A stretch of DNA of 64,000 nucleotides from Fredinandcohnia aciditolerans (GCA_003640645.1 QGHH01000002.1:174180-238179), one strand, 5' to 3'. Shown: positions 27,005-36,643, numbered from the stretch's first letter. Program-made: numbers and translations. The notes: a model not told the origin generated them from the letters alone.

Positions 27005-29132
27005 CGAAAACAAGGAGCTATTGCAGCTTTTTAATGATAAAGATCGAGTATTGAATGACGTAAAATTTGAGTTGGAATTGGAACAAAACGGTAAGGTTAA
27101 CTTGGAATTTGTTGAGGTGAAAACAGATACTCAAGTAGATTCTTTCGGAGAATACAAGCGATATCAGTATATTTATAGATGGGAAGAACAAGTTGATTTC
27201 TCCTTTATCTTGCATTGCTATGGGCAGCAATTTGTCCACGCTTTTATTGATGTCGTGGTGAATAATGAAAAACTGTTTACTCAAAATGAGTCATTATCTG
27301 CGAAAAATAGTGTAGTCATCACGATAAAGGATATGGGCGATATTGAGGGGCTATTTGCATCTTACCGTCATAAAGATTGGTGGACAAGGCCACATTTCAA
27401 TAAAGATGTAACTACACTCCCTTCAAGAACGCAATCTTTATTATGGAAGAATCAACATTCTTATCATTACATATTACCTGTTGTTGGCCCCGAATTTAAA
27501 ACAGATCTTGAAGGAGCTAAAGAAGGGGTTCAACTAAAGGTCTCATCCTATGACAGTGGAAGAAACCAAGGTTATACACCTATTTTTATTTTAGCTCATG
27601 GGGATAACCCATTTGCATTGGCAAGGGAAACAAGTCAACGATTGCTCGATGTGAGCTCAAATACAAGACTGAGAGATCAAAAGCGTTATCCAGAACGTTT
27701 GGATTATTTGGGATGGTGTAGTTGGGATGCCTTCTATCATAAGGTGAATGAAGAGGGAATTTTAAACAAAGTATCTGAGTTTAAGGAAAAAGGAATTCCG
27801 GTTAAGTGGTTGATGATTGATGATGGTTGGTCACAAACAGCCGAAGAGCGTCTAAATGGTTTTGAACCGGATGCTCAAAAATTTCCTAGTGGATTTAAAC
27901 AGTTAACGATGGAATTGAAAAATTCCTTTGGCATTGACTCAATCGGGGTCTGGCATACCTTGGCAGGTTACTGGGGCGGCATTCATCCAAAAAGCAAGTT
28001 AGCGAATGAAATGTCACCAAACCTTTATAAAACCAATAGCCAGAAGTTAATTCCTTATCCTGAAAAAGGGAAGGGCTTTGGTTTCTGGGATGCTTGGCAC
28101 TCTTATTTAAAAGAACAAGGCATTGATTTTGTAAAAGTGGATGGCCAAAGTGCCATAAACAACTTTATGGAAGGCCAAATGTCTATTGGGGAGTCTTCGG
28201 TTGAAACGCACAAGGCTTTAGAAGCATCTGTAGGCATACACTTTGATCATTGTATGATTAATTGTATGGGAATGGCTTCAGAAAATATTTGGAATCGACC
28301 TATTTCCTCTGTATCAAGAAGTAGTGATGATTTTGTTCCTGAGGATGAACATGGATTTGCGGAGCATGCTTTGCAAAATGTGTACAACTCGTATTACCAT
28401 GGTGAAATTTATTGGGGTGACTGGGATATGTTCTGGACTGAGCACAAGGATGCAGGGCGTCACGCATTACTCAGAGCACTTAGTGGCGGTCCGGTTTATG
28501 TCAGTGATCGTGTAGGTCAGACCAATCCTGAAGTATTATGGCCATTAATAATGAAGGACGGAAGTATTCTTCGTTGTGACCAACCTGGTAGACCAACAAC
28601 AGATATGTTAATGGTGAACCCAGTTGAAGAGAAGAAGCCTTTAAAGGTATGGAATACAAGTAACGGGATTGGCTTAGTAGGGGTATTTAATGTGTCACAA
28701 GAACAAGTTGTAGGAAATATAGGTCCCCGAGATATCGATGGTTTTGATTCAAACGACTATCTTGTTTATGACTACTTCAATCAAACGGTAAAAGAGCTCG
28801 GAAAAGATGAGAGATTTGAAGTTACCTTAGAAAAGGATTCATATTCCTTCTATTTAATCATCCCTAAAGCTCATGTCATAACACCTTTAGGAATTCTAGA
28901 TAAATATGTTGCTCCAGCTACATTTGTAACTGAACTCACTTCTAGTGAGAAGGTTGTTGTGAAAGTGAAGGAAGCGGGAGTCTTTGGATTTGTAACTGAA
29001 TCCGAAGTGAAGGTTGTTAAGGTAAATGGAAAAGAGGTCATTGTGGATCGATTAACTGACAATGGGCCGATTTATACAATTGATTGTTCCTCTTTCGTTA
29101 ATGAGTCAATGATTGTAGAGATCCAAGTATAG
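26994..29132 (+). CDS. GH36 alpha-galactosidase (Sip1/raffinose-synthase related)
   Basis: A 712-residue clan GH-D enzyme. WLMIDDGWSQ is the substrate-binding motif, DFVKVDGQS contains the nucleophile Asp383, and SRSSDDFVPED the acid/base aspartate about 60 residues later. GDWDMFWTEH and the SGGPVYVSDRVG segment are typical of raffinose-synthase-like members of GH36 rather than classical alpha-galactosidases. Cytosolic. It starts inside the end of the amidohydrolase gene with AAGGAGG before it. Expected activity: removal or transfer of alpha-linked galactose from an imported oligosaccharide. Confidence 0.88.
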   Translation: MLTNENKELLQLFNDKDRVLNDVKFELELEQNGKVNLEFVEVKTDTQVDSFGEYKRYQYIYRWEEQVDFSFILHCYGQQFVHAFIDVVVNNEKLFTQNESLSAKNSVVITIKDMGDIEGLFASYRHKDWWTRPHFNKDVTTLPSRTQSLLWKNQHSYHYILPVVGPEFKTDLEGAKEGVQLKVSSYDSGRNQGYTPIFILAHGDNPFALARETSQRLLDVSSNTRLRDQKRYPERLDYLGWCSWDAFYHKVNEEGILNKVSEFKEKGIPVKWLMIDDGWSQTAEERLNGFEPDAQKFPSGFKQLTMELKNSFGIDSIGVWHTLAGYWGGIHPKSKLANEMSPNLYKTNSQKLIPYPEKGKGFGFWDAWHSYLKEQGIDFVKVDGQSAINNFMEGQMSIGESSVETHKALEASVGIHFDHCMINCMGMASENIWNRPISSVSRSSDDFVPEDEHGFAEHALQNVYNSYYHGEIYWGDWDMFWTEHKDAGRHALLRALSGGPVYVSDRVGQTNPEVLWPLIMKDGSILRCDQPGRPTTDMLMVNPVEEKKPLKVWNTSNGIGLVGVFNVSQEQVVGNIGPRDIDGFDSNDYLVYDYFNQTVKELGKDERFEVTLEKDSYSFYLIIPKAHVITPLGILDKYVAPATFVTELTSSEKVVVKVKEAGVFGFVTESEVKVVKVNGKEVIVDRLTDNGPIYTIDCSSFVNESMIVEIQV

Positions 29133-29176
29133 AAAGCATGAACGTGTTATCAAGAACAGAATGAGGAGTGTTAATT

Positions 29177-30007
29177 ATGAAGGTTTCATGTCACCTTATT
29201 ACGTGGGGAGAAGATTTACTAAAAGGTTTAGAAGAAGCCTCTACATTAGGCTATCAAGCATGTGAGACATTTACACACTTGGCATTGCAGTACGAAGATC
29301 GTCTAGATGAATTTAAAACCTTACTAAATCAATATGGGTTTCAGCTTTCTGCTTTGTATGGTGGTGGTAATTTTACAGATGAATCCAGAAGACAATATAT
29401 CATTGACCGAAATGAAAAGGTAGCAACATTTATAGCAGCAAACGGTGGTGACCGAATTGTTTTCGGACCTGGAGGACCTCGAAAAGAAGGGGGGACTACT
29501 AGGAAGGAATTAGAAATTGCGGCAGAAACAATTAATCTAGCAGCGAAAAAGTGTTATGATCTTGGTGTGAAAGCTTGTGTTCACCCTCATATCAATACTG
29601 AAATTGAAACGGAATATGAGCTAGATACAATTATGGAGTTAACGGATCCAAACTATGTATTCTTTTGCCCAGATACAGCACATCTGAAAAAAGCTGGGAT
29701 GGATCCTTTAGAAATGATTAAACGTTATCATGACCGGATAGCTTACGTGCATTTAAAAGATGTTTCACCAAAAGAAGTAGATGAGACAACCTTTCCTATT
29801 TTAACGGGGAATGAGGCGATGCCCATTTTCTGTGAGCTAGGTTTAGGGACATTATCAACTGAATTCAAACCGATTATTGATTACTTAAAAGAAATCAACT
29901 ATGACGGGTGGCTAACCGTAGAGATTGACCAGTCAACTAGCACCCCTTATAATAGCTTGAAAATTTGTCGAGACTTTGTGCAAGACAAGCTGCAATTAAC
30001 CATTTAA
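29177..30007 (+). CDS. Sugar phosphate isomerase/epimerase, TIM barrel (3 of 3)
   Basis: 276 residues from ATG 29177, with GAGGAG eight bases upstream; an in-frame GTG at 29168 overlaps that site. Metal-binding segments are CVHPHINTEIE, FCPDTAHLKKAGMD, YVHLKDVSP and LTVEIDQS, as in IolE/IolI-type proteins. It is an IolE-like TIM-barrel enzyme acting on a free keto-sugar or inositol-like compound. It is in the LacI-controlled operon between GH36 and the YesL-like membrane protein. Confidence 0.87.
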   Translation: MKVSCHLITWGEDLLKGLEEASTLGYQACETFTHLALQYEDRLDEFKTLLNQYGFQLSALYGGGNFTDESRRQYIIDRNEKVATFIAANGGDRIVFGPGGPRKEGGTTRKELEIAAETINLAAKKCYDLGVKACVHPHINTEIETEYELDTIMELTDPNYVFFCPDTAHLKKAGMDPLEMIKRYHDRIAYVHLKDVSPKEVDETTFPILTGNEAMPIFCELGLGTLSTEFKPIIDYLKEINYDGWLTVEIDQSTSTPYNSLKICRDFVQDKLQLTI

Positions 30008-30053
30008 CAAAAAAATCATCATTCTGCACCATAGAAATAAAGGAGTGGCTAAA

Positions 30054-30668
30054 GTGGCACAGGGATGGAAAAGTGCATTTGTACGTTTTGCTGAATGGTT
30101 TTCACGTTTAGCGTATATTAACGTTTTATGGATTGGTTTTACCCTTTTGGGGCTTATTCTTTTCGGTTTTATCCCAGCAACTGTATCAATGTTTGCTGTC
30201 GTAAGAAAGTGGCACAGAGGGAACCTGGAGGACTCTGTTTTTAAAACTTTTTGGAGCTATTACCGGAACGAATTTGTAAAATCAAATATTTCAGGGCTTG
30301 TTTTGCTCGTAATTGGTTATGTCCTTTATCTGGATATCTTTGTGTTAGTTCTAGATCAATCGATGCCGATGCAAGTAGTTCAATTCCTACTTTACATACT
30401 TGGAGCCTTATTTTTATTGGTTACCGCCTTTTTCTTCCCTGTGTATGTTCACTTTGAATTGAAATGGTATCAGTATCTAAAGATTGCTACATTAATGGTT
30501 TTTGCTGCTCCATTAAGAGCCATTATAATGCTGATTATTGGCTATGGCGTTTTTTTTCTAATGGCAAAAATGCCAATCCTTATGTTTTTCTTTTTAGGCA
30601 GTATAATAAGTTATTTGTGGCAAATGATCTCCTTACCGACATTTGACAAAATACAAGATCGAAAGTAA
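30054..30668 (+). CDS. DUF624 (YesL-like) membrane protein
   Basis: 204 residues from GTG 30054, with AAGGAG at 30040-30045 as ribosome site. Four to five hydrophobic segments and the motif FGFIPATVSMFAVVRKWHRG are diagnostic of DUF624. Such proteins are almost always encoded with CUT1 sugar importers in Firmicutes; their role is unknown, probably assisting transporter assembly or regulation in the membrane. Confidence 0.88.
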   Translation: MAQGWKSAFVRFAEWFSRLAYINVLWIGFTLLGLILFGFIPATVSMFAVVRKWHRGNLEDSVFKTFWSYYRNEFVKSNISGLVLLVIGYVLYLDIFVLVLDQSMPMQVVQFLLYILGALFLLVTAFFFPVYVHFELKWYQYLKIATLMVFAAPLRAIIMLIIGYGVFFLMAKMPILMFFFLGSIISYLWQMISLPTFDKIQDRK

Positions 30669-30700
30669 TTAGGTTTTTTTAGAATGGAGGGTGAGGATTC

Positions 30701-32187
30701 ATGTATCAACCAGTTCATCAGCCCAACATTGTCTTGATTATGGCGGATCAGTTTGCATTTGATGTAATTGGTGCATTAGGGCATCCAACAGTAAAAACCC
30801 CTCATATAGACCGAATTGTTCAAAGTGGAGTGACATTTGAACATGCCTATTGCAATTCACCACTTTGTGTTCCTTCAAGGGCCTCTATTGTAACAGGCAA
30901 ATTTGTAAGTAATAAGGTGTCTATGATAATGGTTCAGAACTGTCCGCGAGTCAACCAACATTTTTACACCATTTAAGACGTGCGGGGTATGAGACCGTTT
31001 TATCTGGAAAAATGCATTTTGTGGGTCCTGATCAACTTCATGGATTTGTTCAACGGCTAACAAAAGATATTCAACCAGCTTCATTTGCCCTAACACCAGA
31101 TTGGAAAAAAGGGATCTATCTAAATCATGGAACCAGTGTGGGAAGGTTAAAAAAACCAGGTGTGATTAAAAGTAGTAAAATTTTGGATTTTGACAATACT
31201 GTGTTACAACGTACACTGGAGCAAATACGAACATATAAACGACGAAGTGAAGAAGAGAGTAGACCATTCTTTTTATGTGCTTCCTTTTTCCATCCCCATG
31301 GTCCTTTTCAGATTACTGAAGAATATTGGGAGATGTATGAGGATAGTGAGATTCCAATGCCAGCTGATACAGTTGAAAATATCGGTGATTTGCACCCATT
31401 TAATCAATGGATTCAAACGCATCATGGAGTCGATGTTTGTGACCTCACAGAGGATGAAATACGGAGAAACCGACGTGCCTACTATGGGATGGTTACCTAT
31501 TTTGACAATAAAGTAGGTCAGATTGTTCATGAACTAGAACAATCAGGGCTCATAGACAACACCATCATTGTTGTAACAAGTGATCATGGTGAAATGCTTG
31601 GGGAACACGGTATGTGGTTTAAACGAACCTTTTATGAGCATGCAACAAAAATACCACTCATTCTGTCATATCCTAAGCGTTTTCCTAGAGGGAAGAAGGT
31701 TAGTCGACCAGTATCACTAGTTGACCTTGCACCCACTTTTATGACTCTAGCAAATGTACCTGACTGCGAAAAGTGGATTAATGAAATGGATGGAAATAGT
31801 CTGGAATCCTTAATCGTTGATGAGGACAAATCATGGAAAGATGAAGTGATTTGTGAATATTATGGCGAAGGACCCATTCAACCGATGATCATGCTGAGGT
31901 CTGGAAACTATAAATTTGTCTATGTTCATGAGGAGCGGCCGTTATTATTTGATTTAGAAAAAGACCCACATGAGCTAAATGATTTAGCTAAATTAACAGA
32001 CTATGAATCTCTTGTAGAAAAATTTACGGATAGAATCACATCTCAATTTAATATGGAGAAGATTAAAAGGGATATTATTCGGAGTCAACAAGAGAGACTT
32101 CTGATTGTTGATTCGCTGGATAAAGGAGAAAAGGTGAATTGGGATTATATCCCGAATTCACATTCATCCAATCTAGCAAAAAATTAA
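30701..32187 (+). pseudogene. Sulfatase interrupted by a one-base frameshift
   Basis: Two frames together encode one sulfatase of about 495 residues. The first (30701 on) holds the N-terminal half with NIVLIMADQ and the formylglycine motif CVPSR within SPLCVPSRASIVTG; it runs into a stop at 30974. From 30916 the second frame continues without gap: GVYDNGSELSASQPTFLHH, RAGYETVLSGKMHFVGPDQ, then TSDHGEMLGEHG and the C-terminus to 32187. One base, probably an A in the AATAAGG stretch at 30911-30917, is missing. The intact enzyme would cleave a sulfate ester from a sugar or choline-like compound and lacks a signal peptide. It may be a true pseudogene or an assembly error. Confidence 0.88.
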
Positions 32188-32196
32188 GTTTATAAC

Positions 32197-32241
32197 AGGG
32201 TCTTACTTCCAAGCGTGATAGAGAAGTAAGGCCCTTTGTTT
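32197..32241 (+). terminator. Hairpin terminator after the sulfatase
   Basis: AGGGTCTTACTTC at 32197-32209 pairs with GAAGTAAGGCCCT at 32223-32235 (13 bp, one G-U) and is followed by TTGTTT. It could end or attenuate the operon before the GH20 gene. Confidence 0.65.
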
Positions 32242-32275
32242 AAGGGTTACTAAAATTTTTTATGGGGGTAATGTT

Positions 32276-34159
32276 GTGAAACTCCAATTTATAGGTTTGC
32301 CGCCTGAACTACATAAGGGCCTTTCGATTATTTGTGAGGAACTTGGTATCACCATTAGTGACAATGGATTTCCTGTTATTATTGACAAAGAAGAAGGATC
32401 GATTAAGGTAAGTCTTACAAACCAAGATGGCAGAATTCGTTATGAGAAAGATGTTCATTTTTTCCGGGCGTTGGGTTTGTTTATAGAGAATTTTAAAGTG
32501 CAGAACGAGTGCGAAATTGTTGAAGAGCCTCAATTCGATACAAACGGTATTATGATTGATGCATCGAGAAACGGGGTAATGACTGTTGATGCGATTAAAA
32601 TGCTATTAAGGAAAATGGCATTGATGGGTCTGGATGTCTTAATGATGTATACCGAAGATACATTTGAAATGGAAAAATACCCATACTTTGGATATATGCG
32701 TGGACGGTATAGTGAGGCAGAAATCAAGGAATGTGATCAATATGCGTATGAATTAGGGATTGAGATGATTCCTTGCATTCAAACGTTAGCTCATTTAACC
32801 GAAGCTTTAAAATGGAATTATGCGGGGAATATGAGGGATACGGAAGACATTCTTTTAGTTGGGGAGCAAGGGACCTATGAATTTATCGAGGAAATGATTA
32901 AGACGACAAGTCGAATCTATAGAAGTAGTCGCATTCATATTGGAATGGATGAAGCACATCGACTTGGATTGGGTACATATTTAGAGAAAAACGGTTATAG
33001 GCAAAGATTCGAGATTATGAATGAGCACTTACAAAAGGTAGTATCTATCGTCGAAAAATATCAACTAAAGCCCATGATTTGGAGTGACATGTACTTTAGA
33101 TTAGGATCAAAGACAGGTGGTTATTATGACCTGAACTCTGTCATTCCTAAGGATGTGAAGGATTCTATCCCGAAAAATCTTCAGTTAGTCTATTGGGATT
33201 ACTATCACACAGATCAAAGTTTTTATGAAACTTTTATCGAAAAGCATCGAACATTTGGATCAGACCCGATCTTTGCAGGCGGAATATGGACATGGAACGG
33301 GATCGCACCGAACTATGGGAAAACCTTTGCTACGTCTGAAGCTGCTTTAGCCGCATGTAAAAATAAAAAGGTAAAAGAAGTGTTTGCAACCATGTGGGGG
33401 GATAATGGTGCAGAAACGAACCCCTTCACAGGACTTGTTGGGATGCAACTATTTGCAGAACATGGATATGCAAAGGAAGTAGACCGTAATCGATTAGCTG
33501 AGCGATTTTCCTTTTGTGTAGGAGGAAATATAGCCGATTTCCTTAAATTAAATGAGTTTGATGAAACACCAGGGGTGGGTGTTGATAATCTAAAAGAGTC
33601 ACATCCATCAAAGTTTTTACTATGGCAGGATGTGCTAACCGGACTGTATGATGAAAACATTAAGGGCTTATCTATGAATGATCACTATGCTAAGTTAGCT
33701 GAGCGTCTAACGATTGCAAAACAGAATAACTCAAATTGGGCTGAGTTGTTTGAATACTATATACAGCTTGCTAAGGTGTTAAGTATCAAATCTGAGTTTG
33801 GCATAAAGCTAAAAAATGCATATGATCATCAGGACAAAAAGCGAATAGAGGAATATAAAGATCAACTTATAGAATTACGTGACATGGTAGACGTTTTACG
33901 TACCAAACACCGTTCACTTTGGGATAGTACGTATAAGTCATTTGGTTGGGAAGTATTAGATATTCGCTATGGCGGTGTGATTGCCCGATTAAATACAGCC
34001 AAAGATCGGCTAACGAATTGGTTAGAAGGAAAAGCGGAAAACATACAAGAGCTTGAGGCGGAGCGGCTTTACCATGATGCCCCATGGGTAATGCCAGAAG
34101 GAGCATTAGGTAGAAATTCTTATCACCGTATCGTTACGGCGGGAGCATTTTCAAACTAA
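32276..34159 (+). CDS. Glycoside hydrolase family 20 beta-N-acetylhexosaminidase
   Basis: A 627-residue cytosolic enzyme starting at GTG 32276 behind GGGGGT. After a short alpha/beta domain (residues 1-85) comes the GH20 barrel: NGIMIDASRNGVM, then HIGMDEAH with the catalytic Asp-Glu pair near residues 223-225, MIWSDMYFR and GGIWTWNG. Length and architecture match GcnA-type beta-N-acetylglucosaminidases. It releases terminal N-acetylhexosamine from imported oligosaccharides. Together with GH38, GH36 and the sulfatase it suggests a substrate with mixed sugars, such as a glycoprotein or surface glycan. Confidence 0.9.
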   Translation: MKLQFIGLPPELHKGLSIICEELGITISDNGFPVIIDKEEGSIKVSLTNQDGRIRYEKDVHFFRALGLFIENFKVQNECEIVEEPQFDTNGIMIDASRNGVMTVDAIKMLLRKMALMGLDVLMMYTEDTFEMEKYPYFGYMRGRYSEAEIKECDQYAYELGIEMIPCIQTLAHLTEALKWNYAGNMRDTEDILLVGEQGTYEFIEEMIKTTSRIYRSSRIHIGMDEAHRLGLGTYLEKNGYRQRFEIMNEHLQKVVSIVEKYQLKPMIWSDMYFRLGSKTGGYYDLNSVIPKDVKDSIPKNLQLVYWDYYHTDQSFYETFIEKHRTFGSDPIFAGGIWTWNGIAPNYGKTFATSEAALAACKNKKVKEVFATMWGDNGAETNPFTGLVGMQLFAEHGYAKEVDRNRLAERFSFCVGGNIADFLKLNEFDETPGVGVDNLKESHPSKFLLWQDVLTGLYDENIKGLSMNDHYAKLAERLTIAKQNNSNWAELFEYYIQLAKVLSIKSEFGIKLKNAYDHQDKKRIEEYKDQLIELRDMVDVLRTKHRSLWDSTYKSFGWEVLDIRYGGVIARLNTAKDRLTNWLEGKAENIQELEAERLYHDAPWVMPEGALGRNSYHRIVTAGAFSN

Positions 34160-34167
34160 AAAGAAAA

Positions 34168-34211
34168 GCAAGGATGTGGTCAACTGAAAATGTCCACATC
34201 CTTGCTTTTTT
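34168..34211 (+). terminator. Strong terminator after GH20
   Basis: GCAAGGATGTGG at 34168-34179 pairs perfectly with CCACATCCTTGC at 34194-34205, followed directly by at least six T. Confidence 0.92.
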
Positions 34212-34283
34212 CTATCCGTTTCTCTAATTGGTCTTGGTGTATTCGTCCATAATCGTGCAAGAAAACGTCTGTTCAACTTTTTT

Positions 34284-34731
34284 GGCTCTATTCTATAAGT
34301 ATGTTGTTTTTAGATATAATGTGTAAACCTAGTGGATTAGAGCGTAAGGTGGCGACTCCTCAAAAATGTATTCACATTTTCTTCGTGCGTGGGTTATTTC
34401 AAAGAAGCAAATTCAATGTCCAGCGGGAAAAGCGTGAGACTTGAGACCCCGCAGAAGCGACAGCGACCTGTCCAGTTGCAGCGGCTAGAAACTCGAGAAA
34501 TTTCAACTCCTCCTTCAGAGGCAAAATACGCCTCTTTGTTCGGAGTCTCCGACACACACGACGTGCTAGTGCCGACTTCGCCACAGGAAGTGGCGCTTTA
34601 GTCGGCCAATTTTCTCGTTTCTGTTCAAGCCGCCTCCACATTTCGTTGAGGAGGCTCAAGCCACGCCCGCGGAAAGCGTCCACCTGAAGCGGAAATCATT
34701 GATAAAAACAACAAAGTTTGCGAAAACAGCC
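34284..34731 (+). mobile_element. MITE-like composite repeat, copy 2 (448 bp)
   Basis: Outer inverted ends GGCTCTATT (34284-34292) and AAAACAGCC (34723-34731), with perfect inner ends GTTGTTTTTA (34303-34312) and TAAAAACAAC (34703-34712). It has the same composite plan as the element at 14291, with an exact 71-bp match at 34469-34539, and carries an additional block of about 65 bp (near 34540-34605) with a GTGGC-type palindrome. It contains no transposase and ends 6 bp before the stop of the convergent sucrose phosphorylase. With the terminator it explains the gap 34160-34737. Confidence 0.8.
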
Positions 34732-34737
34732 ATTTTT

Positions 34738-36207
34738 TTAAACAAGATATTGCTTCAACTCTCCATCTTCGCCCGTATAGGTGATTTCGGTCTTCATGTT
34801 TTTTAAATGGATGAATAATGAACAAGTTTTATCCCCATTGTTCCAAGTGAGGTGAATTTCATCACTTGCGGAATCGAGAACCTGAAACTCTCCATTAAAT
34901 GCAGGATGTTCATTTCGAAACTGGATGAGTTTTACAAGTCTTTGAACGACATTCCTTTCAAGGGCTTTCTCAATTTCATCAAAGGTATAGTTATGTCGAT
35001 TGATTTCTCGTTTTTCCCCAGTTTTTGTCACAGCCTCATAGTCATTTTTTCCAGCTAATAATCCGACATAATAGACCTGAGGTACACCAGGTGCAAAGAA
35101 TTGAATCGCTCTCGCAGCTAAGTAAGCATCATCATTGTGATCAAGCATAGAGTAGTAAGTTCCATTTATCTGATGTATATCAAATCCATCCTCTGTCTTA
35201 TGTTCATCTGAAAGGATATAACTAAAATTGGCTCCTCTCTTTTCACATGTCTCTACAACTTTTCTAGCTTGCTTTGTATCAATTAATCCTTCCATGTCAG
35301 GTAAAACAGGAATTCCGTCATGGCAGTCAAGCATTGTGAATTGCTTCTTTGGGCGATCCTTTAAATATTCACGAAGATTTTCACTAGATTGAGTGATTAA
35401 TGTTTCAAGAACGCGATAAGGTAGGATAAAATCGTAAATCCAATATCCTTGTTCCGCCAATTTATACTGTGTTTCGTGGTGAGCATGGACCTCAGGAAGA
35501 AGTTCTATGTTAAGAGAATCTGCCATGTCTTTAATCCAATCAAGAAATTGATAGATTTCTGGTTCCACGAAAAAGCAGCTGGTCCCGATCTTTTTGATTA
35601 CGTAACCTACCGCGTCAAGTCTCACAATACTGACGTTATTTTTACTAAAGTTTTCAAAAAATAGAGTTAGTAGCTGTTTTACCTTTTCTGAACGGACGTC
35701 TAAATCAATTTGTTCAGAAGGATCTTCTCTTCCGAAAGTTGTCCATACTAATTCCTCTTCTCCTGTAGCTTCTATTGTATAAGAGGAGTATGGCTTTGAT
35801 CTTCTAAGGAAAATTTTATCGACATCTTCCTTCAGTGGTTTTCCATCTTTCCAATACTTATCAAGCGTTATAAATAAATCTGCATATTCTGAGTTACGAC
35901 CTTTTTTGATGAAGTCCTGAAAATACTCAGATTGCCTGGAAATGTGGTTCACCATTAAATCTACAAGAATATCATAATTTTCCCCTATTGATTTAATGTC
36001 ATCCCATGAGCCAAACTTTGGCTCTATCTCAAGATAATTAAGAGGTGCGAAGCCTCTATCTCCCGAAGACGGAAACGGTGGCAAAATATGAACCCCGCCT
36101 TTAAATCTATTAGGAAAGTATTTTGTAAGTGCTAATTTCAGAGAATGTAAATCCCCACCTAATGAGTCTGGATATGTAATGAGTTGTACTTGGTTTTTGA
36201 TTGTCAT
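34738..36207 (-). CDS. Sucrose phosphorylase (GH13 subfamily 18)
   Basis: 489 residues; the opening NQVQLITYPDSLGG and the GGVHILPPFPSSGDRGF segment match sucrose phosphorylases closely. RLDAVGY holds the nucleophile aspartate, LLPEVHAHH the acid/base glutamate, and LDCHDGIP the third catalytic aspartate; PGVPQVYYVGLLAGKND is a subfamily signature. It converts sucrose and phosphate to glucose-1-phosphate and fructose in the cytosol. Related specificities (sucrose-6-phosphate or glucosylglycerate phosphorylase) are possible. AAGGGG precedes ATG 36207. It stands alone, flanked by repeats and without a transporter. Confidence 0.87.
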   Translation of the reverse strand: MTIKNQVQLITYPDSLGGDLHSLKLALTKYFPNRFKGGVHILPPFPSSGDRGFAPLNYLEIEPKFGSWDDIKSIGENYDILVDLMVNHISRQSEYFQDFIKKGRNSEYADLFITLDKYWKDGKPLKEDVDKIFLRRSKPYSSYTIEATGEEELVWTTFGREDPSEQIDLDVRSEKVKQLLTLFFENFSKNNVSIVRLDAVGYVIKKIGTSCFFVEPEIYQFLDWIKDMADSLNIELLPEVHAHHETQYKLAEQGYWIYDFILPYRVLETLITQSSENLREYLKDRPKKQFTMLDCHDGIPVLPDMEGLIDTKQARKVVETCEKRGANFSYILSDEHKTEDGFDIHQINGTYYSMLDHNDDAYLAARAIQFFAPGVPQVYYVGLLAGKNDYEAVTKTGEKREINRHNYTFDEIEKALERNVVQRLVKLIQFRNEHPAFNGEFQVLDSASDEIHLTWNNGDKTCSLFIHLKNMKTEITYTGEDGELKQYLV

Positions 36208-36445
36208 GATAGCATCCCCTTATATGTAGTGAACGAATGGTATTTTAAAGATATGGTTTTTGCACAAAACAAACATCAACATATAAGTGTGTCATTTTGA
36301 TTGCAAAAACTTGAGAAGGTTAATGGAATACAAAACGATTAATCTACTATGATATCGCTTCCAAGTCTTGCGATTCAAAATTAACCCAAATAATACAAAA
36401 CTATTCAGTTAACTCTATTATAAATGAAGTAAAGAATACGAACAA

Positions 36446-36555
36446 GGGACAGAGGGACAGGTCCCTTGTCCCAAATCTAGGTGTCAAACGATATATTATA
36501 CTAAAATATAAAAAGTCCGATTAGCTGTAAACTGTACTAATCTGGCCTTTTTTGA
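36446..36555 (+). repeat. Two-hairpin repeat, half copy 2, with extended 3' segment
   Basis: GGGACAGAGGGAC at 36446 pairs with GTCCCTTGTCCC (hairpin I only). It continues into about 80 bp resembling the sequence after half copy 5 at 44168: ATATTATA, then CCGATTA, CTGTAC, AATC and TTTTTTGAAT in the same order. The last part forms a terminator-like stem (GATTA with TAATC) ending in six T. Confidence 0.75.
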
Positions 36556-36568
36556 ATTTGTCGATTTC

Positions 36569-36643
36569 AAACAAACGTTTGTTTAACGTTCTAAATCAGC
36601 AGTGGCATAAAACTCTCAATTCAATCAATCGTTTGTTTGAATT
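36569..36643. promoter_or_regulatory. Two TetR-type palindromes without a nearby regulator gene
   Basis: AAACAAACGTTTGTTT at 36569-36584 is a perfect 16-bp palindrome. At 36618-36643 an imperfect 26-bp palindrome is centred on ATCGTT with arms AATTCAATCAATC and GTTTGTTTGAATT (two mismatches). Both share the GTTTGTTT half-site, about 54 bp apart centre to centre. The gap 36208-36777 holds no gene; this looks like the control region of one that was lost or lies elsewhere. Confidence 0.45.

Noticed and set aside
30701-30976. The sulfatase as two separate small genes
   Set aside because: The two frames join seamlessly in sequence homology at 30916, and the second part lacks a ribosome site and an own start at the junction.
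14291-34731. A compound transposon formed by the two composite repeats around 15-34 kb
   Set aside because: There is no transposase, the outer ends differ in sequence between copies, and the enclosed genes look like normal chromosomal operons.
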